The notes under the pieces are model-generated. The model searched no databases and was not told the origin of the DNA. It worked only from the letters and a program-made list of their open reading frames with translations. A stretch of 64,000 nucleotides of DNA from JAYEIA01 sp964472505. Lineage in GTDB: Bacteria; Bacteroidota; Bacteroidia; Bacteroidales; JAADGE01. Position numbers and translations under genes: made by a program. Below, piece after piece: positions 1 to 7,018 of this stretch (within the stretch, counting starts at the first letter, position 1; every line of letters begins with the position of its first letter). Where the stretch lies: the NCBI GenBank assembly GCA_964472505.1, contig CAYYQW010000001.1, positions 1-64,000 on the forward strand, written 5' to 3'.

Positions 1-190
1 TAGCAACGGCATTCATGCCGTTGTAAATAAAACAATTACAAATTTGGCTTTAGCCCTAAATATTGATGAATATTTTGCTAAAGCCCTAATTTAACGGATT
101 TTATGATTCCGTAGCATAAATGCGACAGCTAATTAAAACTTGCAGGAAAATATTTAATAAATTTTATATCAAAATAAACAGACTAGTTCT
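1..190. repeat. REP-like intergenic hairpin cluster, left copy
   Basis: The window opens with a perfect 9-bp hairpin at 4-23 (CAACGGCAT/ATGCCGTTG). An inverted pair GGCTTTAGC (46-54) / GCTAAAGCC (78-86) follows. Then comes a 103-bp block (78-180) that recurs at 58874-58976 with only three differences by eye. The inner palindrome CCGTAGCAT/ATGCTACGG is perfect in the right copy but damaged here. Palindromic, non-coding, intergenic and dispersed is the pattern of REP elements mobilised by RAYT (TnpA-REP) proteins. No such protein is in the window, so the mobilising system is inferred. Confidence 0.7.
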
Positions 191-510
191 GAACTCATTG
201 ATTGAATAGGTTTACGTGCGTAAGCAAAACTTCAAAATTCATTATTGGGTCTTCAATATTCGATATTTAACGACATTTTCAGTTTGCGAATTATTATCCA
301 TAATAGTTTGATATTCAGTTAACGGGTCAGGATGTCTGATATTTCATTCCGGCAGAATGGTATTAGTTAGATGCCCGGCAAATTCTCATGTGTTTGCATT
401 CAATAAATCGAAATCTTTCGGATTATTTATAAAAAGCTTTTTTGCACACTAATTTGATGAAATTTCCAAATAGCAGATAATCTATTTTTTTTTAATTTTG
501 CTGAAAAAAC
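181..510. other. Intergenic region without recognised gene
   Basis: AT-rich sequence between the repeat and the barrel gene at 511. I see no ORF with protein-like composition. A TAnnTTTG element (TAATTTTG, 493-500) lies just before the ATG, with no good -33 TTTG at the usual spacing. If used it would give a leader of only about 5 nt. Confidence 0.4.
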
Positions 511-1221
511 ATGAAATTAACTAAACTTTTCTTAATTCAGGTAATAATGCTAAGCCTTTCAACCACCGTTTCATTTGGGCAGTTTCAATCTAAGCTACAC
601 TTGAATACTTATTTGGGAGCCTACAAGCTCAATTATAATGAAGGCGTTTATCCTTTTGAGTCCTTTGGGAATTCATTAAGTATTAATCCGCAAATCGGCA
701 TAGACTATTATACCGACAACAATTTCTTTACCGGCTTGGGTGCGGAATATCAATATCTGTCTGCTGAAAGCAATAGAGTGATGATTGCAGACAGTTTTTA
801 TTCCGAGACACAAACTAAACTTACAAATACGGCTATAGTTCCGTTTGTTTCTGTCGGAGCAAGAATTCCGCTCGGTCAAAAGCTGTTTTTTACAAACCGA
901 GTCCGATTTTCATACGCTTTCGCGAAAAATAAAGGAGAGTATGCGTATTCGGGCTTCTACTTTGAACCGGTATCCGGCTCATACAGCATTGCGAATATAG
1001 GTAGAACTCCCGTAAATTATAAGGACGAATTAGAAAATTCATTTCAGTATTTTAAAATCGGCTATTCTCCGGAACTGAGTTGGTATATTAACGAAAAAAC
1101 AGCATTGCAGCTACAAGCCGGCCGGGCAGAATACGCCAAAGAAGAAAATGCCGATAAAGGTGAGTGGGCATTTTCATTCAATCCTCGTTTTTGGCTTTTT
1201 GGAGTCAGTTTTATTTTTTGA
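511..1221 (+). CDS. Outer-membrane beta-barrel protein, PorT-like
   Basis: A 236-residue secreted protein. The N-terminus (about residues 1-23) is a signal peptide: Lys residues, a hydrophobic core and a cleavage region ending SFGQ. The mature part alternates polar and hydrophobic residues with many aromatics and glycines, and it ends in Ile-Phe, the C-terminal aromatic signature of Bam-inserted barrels. Length and layout match the 8-strand outer-membrane-protein beta-barrel families common in Bacteroidota. No enzymatic motif is visible and the substrate is unknown. It is a single gene flanked by non-coding DNA. The barrel assignment is fairly secure, the subfamily is not. Confidence 0.65.
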   Translation: MKLTKLFLIQVIMLSLSTTVSFGQFQSKLHLNTYLGAYKLNYNEGVYPFESFGNSLSINPQIGIDYYTDNNFFTGLGAEYQYLSAESNRVMIADSFYSETQTKLTNTAIVPFVSVGARIPLGQKLFFTNRVRFSYAFAKNKGEYAYSGFYFEPVSGSYSIANIGRTPVNYKDELENSFQYFKIGYSPELSWYINEKTALQLQAGRAEYAKEENADKGEWAFSFNPRFWLFGVSFIF

Positions 1222-1420
1222 TTACAAACGATTTTGGTTTTACAGTAGGCATAAAAAATTGGGTGATAATTCCCGCTTTTTACGGTTTAATATCTGATTT
1301 TTTGAAAAATTTAGAGTTTAACCTATCTTTTTTTTGAAAAAATGTGAACCCTAAAAGGCTGATTTTTTAAATTTTATAGCAAAGCAATGCAAAGGCCTTA
1401 ATTTTTTAAAGGAAAAAGTT

Positions 1421-1450
1421 TTTGTATGAAAAAAAAAAGTTTTAATATTG
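1421..1450 (+). promoter_or_regulatory. Promoter of the tRNA-Gly/tRNA-Leu pair
   Basis: TTTG at 1421-1424, an 18-nt spacer, then TAATATTG at 1443-1450, one mismatch from the Bacteroidota -7 element TAnnTTTG. It lies 11 nt upstream of the tRNA-Gly 5' end, the correct distance for a short leader. Confidence 0.45.
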
Positions 1451-1461
1451 CAACCGCAAAC

Positions 1462-1534
<73 letters not shown>

Positions 1535-1550
1535 CTTTTTTTTTGCAGTT

Positions 1551-1636
1551 GCCCGAGTGGCGGAATTGGTAGACGCGCGGGACTTAAAATCCCGTGACCA
1601 GCAGTGGTCGTGCCGGTTCGAGACCGGCCTCGGGTA
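1551..1636 (+). tRNA. tRNA-Leu (anticodon TAA)
   Basis: The acceptor GCCCGAG (1551-1557) pairs with CTCGGGT (1629-1635), with one G-T pair. The anticodon stem-loop CGGGA-CTTAAAA-TCCCG gives anticodon TAA. A long class-II variable arm (TGACCAGCAGTGGTCG region) precedes the T-arm GCCGGTTCGAGACCGGC. It is 86 nt, as expected for tRNA-Leu, and CCA is not encoded. Confidence 0.95.
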
Positions 1637-1650
1637 CTTCAAAACACGAA

Positions 1651-1679
1651 AAACTGTTCTTTTGGGAACAGTTTTTTTT
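1651..1679 (+). terminator. Rho-independent terminator of the tRNA operon
   Basis: AAACTGTTC and GAACAGTTT form a hairpin with a short TTTTGG loop, followed directly by a T-run. It begins 15 nt after the tRNA-Leu 3' end. Confidence 0.8.
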
Positions 1680-1764
1680 ATGTCTAAAATTCCAAGCCCC
1701 CATCCAAGCCGGCATCGTCCGGAAAACATGCCGGCGTTTTGAAATATTTACCGGCAAGCAAACC

Positions 1765-1798
1765 CTGCGCCCGTGTGGTGTTTTCACCACACGGAATT
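1765..1798. repeat. Dispersed hairpin element, copy A
   Basis: CCGTGTGG...CCACACGG is an inverted repeat within a segment that recurs in reverse orientation at 37147-37180 with about three mismatches over 33 bp. Both copies are intergenic. It is immediately followed by another hairpin (GTCAGGTG/CACCTGAC, about 1819-1838). Confidence 0.55.
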
Positions 1799-1867
1799 TT
1801 AAAACCGCCGGTTTTGCGTCAGGTGAAAACACCTGACCCGCGCAAGTCATGCTTCCGACGAAATCTG

Positions 1868-1997
1868 AAACACTTTTGAACGTCAGCTCGCACGCATTTG
1901 CAACGCGTACGCTTTATTGCCCACACGTTTTGAAGTCCTGCACTTTCATTTTCGCCGGCAGACAGGTTCAAACGCTGCCGGACGTTCAAAAGTGTTT
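1868..1997. repeat. 130-bp element bounded by a 17-bp perfect inverted repeat
   Basis: AAACACTTTTGAACGTC (1868-1884) is repeated in perfect inverted form as GACGTTCAAAAGTGTTT (1981-1997). The interior is GC-richer than its surroundings and contains a related half-site, CACGTTTTGAAGTCCT. The same half-sites form a compact hairpin at 49481-49524. The segment carries no convincing gene. Together with the hairpins at 1765-1838 it fills the gap between the tRNA operon and the carboxyltransferase gene. Confidence 0.6.
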
Positions 1998-2040
1998 GCA
2001 GCCCGCGCGCGTTTGTGACGCACTGTGGGTTTATCAAATT

Positions 2041-3672
2041 TTAAGTCCGTATCACCCCGGTTTTAAACTCTTCCCGTGAAGGATTATTGGAGGCGGCTTC
2101 AATGCCTTTTGAAATCCATTGGCGTGTTTCTAAGGGGTCAATAACGGCATCCACCCAAAGCCTTGAAGCTGCGTAATAGGGCGTGGTTTGTTTTTCGTAG
2201 CGGTCTTCTATTTCTTTTAATAAAGCCGTTTCGTCTTCCTTAGTTATTTCTTTTCCTTGGGCTTTGAGCGTGCTCACTTTTATCTGCAATAAGGTTTTGG
2301 CGGCACTTCCGCCGCTCATCACGGCTATTTTTGCCGAAGACCAGGCCACAATCAAATTCGGATCGTAAGCCTTGCCGTTCATGGCATAATTTCCGGCACC
2401 ATAGGAATTACCTACCACCACCGTAAATTTCGGCACTACTGAATTGGCTACAACATTCACCATTTTGGCGCCATCTTTTATTATTCCGCCTTGCTCCGAG
2501 CGTTTGCCCACCATAAATCCGGTTACATCCTGCAAAAACACTAATGGAATACGCTTTTGGTTGCAATTCATAACAAAATGTGCAGCTTTATCGGCCGAAT
2601 CAGAATAAATAACGCCACCGAATTGCAGTTCGCCGGTTTTGGTTTTAATCACTTCGCGCTGATTGGCCACAATACCTACCGGCCAACCGTCAATATGAGC
2701 ATAGCCGCATAAAATAGTTTTTCCGTAATCTTTTTTGTATTCTTCAAAAACGGATTCGTCAACCAAACGCTCTATAATCTCGCGCATATCGTAGGGCTTG
2801 GTTCTGTCGGCGGGCAATAATCCGTAAATATCTTCAGGCTTTTTTCGGGGCAGTTTGGCTTCAATGCGATTACAATGTGCTTCGGGTTTGGGAATACAAA
2901 TTTTTTGCACCAGATTTCGTATTTTGTCTAAGGCATCTTCATCATTTTCAGCCGTATAGTCGATAACACCGGAAATTTGCGAGTGTGTTTCGGCACCGCC
3001 CAAAGTTTGATTATCTGTTTCTTCGCCAATGGCCGATTTTACTAAATACGAGCCGGCCAGAAAAATAGTTCCGGTTTCTTTTACAATAATGGCTTCATCG
3101 GACATAATGGGCAGATACGCTCCGCCGGCTACACAACTGCCCATTACTGCAGCGATTTGCGGAATTCCCGTGGCCGACATTTTCGCATTATTTCTGAAAA
3201 TTCTTCCGAAATGCTCTTTGTCGGGAAAAATTTCATCCTGCATGGGCAGAAACACGCCGGCACTGTCCACCAGATAAATAATGGGCAAACGATTTTCCAT
3301 GGCTATTTCCTGAGCGCGCAAATTTTTCTTAGCCGTAATCGGAAACCAGGCGCCGGCTTTTACGGTGGCATCGTTGGCCACGATTATACTGAGCCGTCCG
3401 CTTACTTTTCCCATTACCGCCACTACCCCACCCGACGGGCATCCGCCTTGCTCTTCATACATGCCTTCGCCGGCCAAGGCGGCTATTTCCAAAAAATCAT
3501 TTTCATCATCCAAAAGTTTGGCAATGCGCTCGCGCGCCGTGAGCTTCCCTTTTTTATGCTGTTTTTCAATTTTTGATTTTCCTCCGCCCAAATATATTTT
3601 TGCCAGCCGCAGTTTCAGGCCTGAAACTGCCATGCGGTTATGATCCTCGTTTTTGTTAAATTCTATATCCAT
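2041..3672 (-). CDS. Acyl-CoA carboxylase carboxyltransferase (beta) subunit, methylcrotonyl-CoA type
   Basis: A 543-residue biotin-dependent carboxyltransferase. It transfers carboxyl from carboxybiotin to an acyl-CoA, most likely 3-methylcrotonyl-CoA (leucine degradation) or propionyl-CoA. Both crotonase-like halves are present. The N-half has the Gly-rich stretch GGCPSGGVVAVMG and SCVAGGAYLPIMSDE. The C-half has GFMVGKRSEQGGIIKDGAKM and SYGAGNYAMNGKAYDP. These are typical of MCC beta, and the length fits. I chose the ATG at 3672; an upstream in-frame ATG would add 17 residues unlike the family. No biotin carboxylase/alpha subunit is adjacent, so its partner must lie elsewhere. The substrate is inferred. 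Confidence 0.85.
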   Translation of the reverse strand: MDIEFNKNEDHNRMAVSGLKLRLAKIYLGGGKSKIEKQHKKGKLTARERIAKLLDDENDFLEIAALAGEGMYEEQGGCPSGGVVAVMGKVSGRLSIIVANDATVKAGAWFPITAKKNLRAQEIAMENRLPIIYLVDSAGVFLPMQDEIFPDKEHFGRIFRNNAKMSATGIPQIAAVMGSCVAGGAYLPIMSDEAIIVKETGTIFLAGSYLVKSAIGEETDNQTLGGAETHSQISGVIDYTAENDEDALDKIRNLVQKICIPKPEAHCNRIEAKLPRKKPEDIYGLLPADRTKPYDMREIIERLVDESVFEEYKKDYGKTILCGYAHIDGWPVGIVANQREVIKTKTGELQFGGVIYSDSADKAAHFVMNCNQKRIPLVFLQDVTGFMVGKRSEQGGIIKDGAKMVNVVANSVVPKFTVVVGNSYGAGNYAMNGKAYDPNLIVAWSSAKIAVMSGGSAAKTLLQIKVSTLKAQGKEITKEDETALLKEIEDRYEKQTTPYYAASRLWVDAVIDPLETRQWISKGIEAASNNPSREEFKTGVIRT

Positions 3673-3765
3673 ACAATCTTTTTTTTGATTGTGAAAGATA
3701 GATAAAAAAATATTCCCATACAATTATTTAGATATGTATGAGGTTTTGTTTTGCGCAAGTACCAA

Positions 3766-3829
3766 ATTGAAGGCTTCGCTCCAAGCGAAGCCTTCAATGG
3801 GTATTCGTGCCACGATTATCGTGGCACGA
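3766..3829. repeat. Two tandem strong hairpins (REP-like)
   Basis: Hairpin 1 (3766-3798) has a 14-bp perfect stem, ATTGAAGGCTTCGC/GCGAAGCCTTCAAT. Hairpin 2 (3805-3829) has an 11-bp perfect stem, TCGTGCCACGA/TCGTGGCACGA. They lie just downstream of the START gene on the minus strand and may act as a 3' stabiliser or terminator, but no T-run follows. Hairpin 2 has relatives at 21899-21923, 49351-49361 and 52282-52306. Confidence 0.6.
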
Positions 3830-3843
3830 TTTCACAGACGACT

Positions 3844-4482
3844 TTATTTAGAAAATAAATCGCTTTCAGCTTTGCGATATTTTCTTTTTCGTATTATTTT
3901 TTTAAGATTTTTTAAAGTCTCAAAAGGCGCTACCTGATAGATTTCATCTTTGATTGCTTCCGGCAAATAGTCCGGTGTGTCGGTTTCAACTTCATAAATC
4001 ACTTTAAGCCGTCTTTTGCTTTCGCGACTGAATACCCATTGAGCATTCATATTTTCTATTCGTGTCAAGTCGTCTTTGGGCGGCAGCTTGCCTTTTACCG
4101 ATTCTGTTTTTACGATTAATTTATCGCCGGCTTCGTTAGCGGAAATTTCCATGCGAATAACGGCATCACGATTGTCAGCCGGCCACGGAAGTTCAGACTT
4201 CAGGTAATATATAAAGTCATAAGGTCCGAAAGTTTCGATTTTGCGAGAAACAAGCGCGGCATGAAACCATTCCGTAAAATTTTCAGCCTCTTGCATCAAA
4301 GCTGCCACTGCATTCAAACTTCCTTTTATCTCGGTAACGGCCGTAATTTTATAACGTCCATTTTCCTGAGCTTGAGAAAAAACTTTTATTCCGTCTTCGT
4401 TTTTTATTAATTCTGCATCCGATTGAGCAAAAATTATTGATACAGGTAAAATAATAAAAATCAATATATTCAAATACTTCAT
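3844..4482 (-). CDS. START/SRPBCC-domain periplasmic protein
   Basis: 212 residues with an N-terminal signal peptide (about 1-19, ending IFAQ). The rest fits a StAR-related lipid-transfer (START) fold: a beta-rich core with WPWPADNRDAVIRMEI. That matches the family hallmark of a Trp/Pro turn followed by an RD pair before a long strand. A C-terminal amphipathic helix is rich in Lys/Leu. Such proteins bind hydrophobic ligands; the ligand here is unknown. It is monocistronic, with strong hairpins downstream. Confidence 0.7.
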   Translation of the reverse strand: MKYLNILIFIILPVSIIFAQSDAELIKNEDGIKVFSQAQENGRYKITAVTEIKGSLNAVAALMQEAENFTEWFHAALVSRKIETFGPYDFIYYLKSELPWPADNRDAVIRMEISANEAGDKLIVKTESVKGKLPPKDDLTRIENMNAQWVFSRESKRRLKVIYEVETDTPDYLPEAIKDEIYQVAPFETLKNLKKIIRKRKYRKAESDLFSK

Positions 4483-4684
4483 AGCTATCCTTCTTTTTAG
4501 AAAAAGATAATAAAATATTCTGAAATTCCAAAATTTGACTAATTAAATATATATTTGCTTAAGACCCGTTTGACTTTGATACACCGACAACAGTAAAAAA
4601 CATCCAAATCAAAGTTCCCACCGATTTGTTATGAACAAAACAGACATATACCTTCAAATTTAAGTTGTATGAAGAAGCATGTTT

Positions 4685-4993
4685 CTATTCAGTCCGTTGT
4701 TTCCATATTTCAGGATTTCGACTTGTGTGAAAAATTGCAATTACTTGTATCGTCAATTTCTCAACTCTGAAATAAACTATAAAAGGAAAATTTCTTATAA
4801 CACATTGCCGAATGTTTTTAAATGCATTTTGAAATCCTTGAGGATTATCTGCAATCGTTTGAAGACTTTGATTCACTTGCAGAAAAAATTTGTCTGCAAG
4901 TTTTACATCCTCCTCGGCATAGTATTCATACGAATTATCAAAATCTGATTCGGCTTCCTCAGTAAGTTCAATTTTATATCGTTTTCTTTTCAT
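4685..4993 (-). CDS. ParE/RelE-family toxin of a type II toxin-antitoxin module
   Basis: About 102 residues starting MKRKRYKIELTEEAESDFDN. The pattern is that of the ParE/RelE superfamily: a first beta strand, two helices (DNSYEYYAEEDVKLADKFFLQV), then FPFIVYFRVEKLTIQVIAIFHTSRNPEIW, where the Arg-Asn-Pro near the end is the typical plasmid-stabilisation-protein signature. The chosen ATG overlaps the end of the antitoxin gene by 20 nt, giving coupled translation in antitoxin-then-toxin order. A decayed homologue lies at 60970-61077. Whether it hits gyrase (ParE) or ribosomal mRNA (RelE) cannot be told from sequence. Confidence 0.85.
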   Translation of the reverse strand: MKRKRYKIELTEEAESDFDNSYEYYAEEDVKLADKFFLQVNQSLQTIADNPQGFQNAFKNIRQCVIRNFPFIVYFRVEKLTIQVIAIFHTSRNPEIWKQRTE

Positions 4994-5201
4994 ATTTTTG
5001 CTTAATATCATCCCAAGCTCGGAAATTTGTTTCATCGTTCTCAATCCGCTTCAAGCGCTCTTCCAATAATTTTTTGTGCTCTTCCGGGAAAACGGTTCCA
5101 TCCTCTTTGATTTCCGTTACTTCAATGAAATCAAACTCTTGCAGCAATTTTAAGAAAAATCCGGCCTTCTGTTCTTCTTTTATATTGATTATAAGTTCCA
5201 T
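4974..5201 (-). CDS. Antitoxin of the ParE/RelE module
   Basis: About 75 residues starting MELIINIKEEQKAGFFLKLL, directly upstream of and overlapping the toxin gene. The C-terminal half is acidic and helical (EEHKKLLEERLKRIENDETNFRAWDDIKQK). It resembles the short addiction-module components (TIGR02574-like) that pair with ParE/RelE toxins. The N-terminal strand-helix segment could dimerise or bind DNA. The start at 5201 is favoured because the decayed copy at 60850 begins at the equivalent Met. A -7 element lies 28 nt upstream. Confidence 0.75.
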   Translation of the reverse strand: MELIINIKEEQKAGFFLKLLQEFDFIEVTEIKEDGTVFPEEHKKLLEERLKRIENDETNFRAWDDIKQKYEKKTI

Positions 5202-5228
5202 ATCTGTACTATTTTGTTTTATACCTTT

Positions 5229-5236
5229 CAAATTTA
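5229..5236 (-). promoter_or_regulatory. -7 promoter element of the toxin-antitoxin operon
   Basis: Read on the minus strand this is TAAATTTG, an exact match to TAnnTTTG, 28 nt before the antitoxin ATG. No clear TTTG is present at -33. The same leader is recognisable, mutated to TATATTCG, upstream of the decayed copy near 60821. Confidence 0.45.
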
Positions 5237-5299
5237 CAAAATTCTTTGATATATATATTACATTTTATATCAAGTTTTTTTTGAGATTAAATATTATTT

Positions 5300-5947
5300 T
5301 TAGACCAAACAAGCTTTTAAAAAATTCTCAGTATTCGGGCCTTGGTTGAAGAGTAAATCCAAAATACTCAAATTGGGATAAAAATCAAAACGATCGGAAA
5401 AAACTTGGGTGTATGCTTTGGGTCGGAAAAAGTCGTCCGGTTTCTGTCGATTTAGTTTAGGATGTATGCCAAACCGGTAATCATCCGATTCCGTATCGGA
5501 ACAAAACTGCTTGGTGTGTATTGGTGAGTTTTGAATATCAATTTCATGCAAAAGCGTATTCAGTATCTGAAGATTAAAATCAAATAAAAACCGATAGCTT
5601 TGTTTTTCAAAAAAAGGCAGAAAAGCATCTTGGTAAAACTCAAAAAAAGGGGATGATTTATAAGCATTTTGGATACTCCGCCAATGCTCTTTTTGCCAAT
5701 CGGTTTTATAATCAATCTCCACTTTTTGAATATGCATCTTTTGTTTTGAGCCTTTCTTTACGGGAATGCTCAGTTTTTGCAAACCGTTTGGCCCGGAAAT
5801 AACTGCTCTGTTGCGGTAGGATTGTTGCTGATAATATTCTTCTGCCTCAAGCAAGATTTCAGGATACAATATAAACTTAGTCATATACTGCACAGGGGGA
5901 AAATAGGCTGTAGTTAAAATTGCGGATTTTCGGGGAATATTCGGCAT
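5300..5947 (-). CDS. WbqC family protein
   Basis: 215 residues from the ATG at 5947 (MPNIPRKSAILTTAYFPPVQ); an earlier in-frame ATG adds 20 residues that run into the promoter. The opening TAYFPPVQYMTKF and the middle segment with a Trp and His/Arg-rich run (TDWQKEHWRSIQNAYKSSPFF) match the WbqC family, which is associated with O-antigen and glycan loci. Its biochemical activity is not well established. It stands alone here, divergent from xdhC. Confidence 0.75.
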   Translation of the reverse strand: MPNIPRKSAILTTAYFPPVQYMTKFILYPEILLEAEEYYQQQSYRNRAVISGPNGLQKLSIPVKKGSKQKMHIQKVEIDYKTDWQKEHWRSIQNAYKSSPFFEFYQDAFLPFFEKQSYRFLFDFNLQILNTLLHEIDIQNSPIHTKQFCSDTESDDYRFGIHPKLNRQKPDDFFRPKAYTQVFSDRFDFYPNLSILDLLFNQGPNTENFLKACLV

Positions 5948-5963
5948 ATTATTTATTAAAAGG

Positions 5964-5985
5964 TATCTTTGCAGCACCAAAAATA
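5964..5985. promoter_or_regulatory. Divergent -7 elements of xdhC-like and wbqC-like genes
   Basis: TATCTTTG (5964-5971, plus strand) and TATTTTTG (5978-5985, minus strand) are both exact TAnnTTTG matches. They sit back to back between the two divergent genes. No clear -33 TTTG is seen for either. Confidence 0.4.
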
Positions 5986-6012
5986 GACAGATAAAAGTAA
6001 AATACAAAAGCC

Positions 6013-6984
6013 ATGAAAGACCAAAGCGTTTTCAGACATATACTTTCCGAATTACAAGCCGGACGGCCGGCCGTATTAATTATCATAGCCGAAACAAAAG
6101 GCAGCAGCGCCGGAAAAGCCGGTTTTAAATGCGCTGTCAGCAAAGACAAAGTGACCGGAACCATTGGCGGAGGCACGGCAGAACACATACTGATAAAAGA
6201 AGCCAAACAAATTTTAAGTATAGGCGAACGTTTTCAAAAATTACGCATAATGGCGCACAACCCGAAAAGCAAGGCCGAAAAATCAGGCATGATTTGCTCC
6301 GGACAACAAAGTACCATTCTTTGCAAATTGGAACCGGAAGATGCCGAAACCATCCGAGCCCTTACGGCTGCTTCGGAATTAAAAGAGAAACCCGGTATTT
6401 TAGCTATTTCGGAAAAAAAGATTGAATTTCTTAAAAATCAAAAACAAAAAAGCCGAATCATTTTCCGACAAAGCTCTGATAAACAGTACCTTTATTCGGA
6501 ACAAATCGGTTTGCCCGACACTTTATATATAGTAGGCGGCGGGCATGTAGGTGCAGCTGTTGCCGATGTTTTCTCAAAACTGAATTTCTATATCAAAGTC
6601 TTTGACCACAGAAAAGAATTAAAAATTTTCCGGGACATCACAGCGGCTCATGAAAAAACAGTGATTGAATACAAAGGCTTTTCGCAACATTTGCAACCCG
6701 ATGAGAACAAATACATTCTGATTATGACGGCTGATCATGCTTCCGACCAAACAGTTCTGGAACAAGCCGTAACCGGCAGTGCAAAATATATAGGCATGCT
6801 TGGAAGCAAAGCAAAAATTGCCGCAATTTTCAAAAATTTAGAAGTTAAGGATATCAGTAAAGAACAATTGGAGAACGTAAATACCCCGGCCGGAATTCCC
6901 ATTGCAAGTAATACCCCATACGAAATTGCTATAAGCATAGCCGCAAAAATTATTGATATCAGAAATACGGAAACCGAACTTTAA
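6013..6984 (+). CDS. XdhC/CoxI family protein
   Basis: 323 residues. XdhC proteins bind molybdenum cofactor, help its sulfuration and load it into xanthine dehydrogenase-type enzymes. Seen here: an N-terminal XdhC domain with TKGSSAGKAGFK and GTIGGGTAEH, and a Cys in GMICSGQQ at the position of the family's conserved CGG-type motif. A C-terminal Rossmann domain follows, with VGGGHVGAAVADVFSKLNF and a terminal TPAGIPIASNTPYEIAISIAAKII. No molybdenum hydroxylase gene lies nearby, so the client is unknown. A radical-SAM gene follows 34 nt downstream and may be cotranscribed. Confidence 0.8.
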   Translation: MKDQSVFRHILSELQAGRPAVLIIIAETKGSSAGKAGFKCAVSKDKVTGTIGGGTAEHILIKEAKQILSIGERFQKLRIMAHNPKSKAEKSGMICSGQQSTILCKLEPEDAETIRALTAASELKEKPGILAISEKKIEFLKNQKQKSRIIFRQSSDKQYLYSEQIGLPDTLYIVGGGHVGAAVADVFSKLNFYIKVFDHRKELKIFRDITAAHEKTVIEYKGFSQHLQPDENKYILIMTADHASDQTVLEQAVTGSAKYIGMLGSKAKIAAIFKNLEVKDISKEQLENVNTPAGIPIASNTPYEIAISIAAKIIDIRNTETEL

Positions 6985-7018
6985 AAGACGACTAAATCTA
7001 AAATCCAAACAGCAGAGA

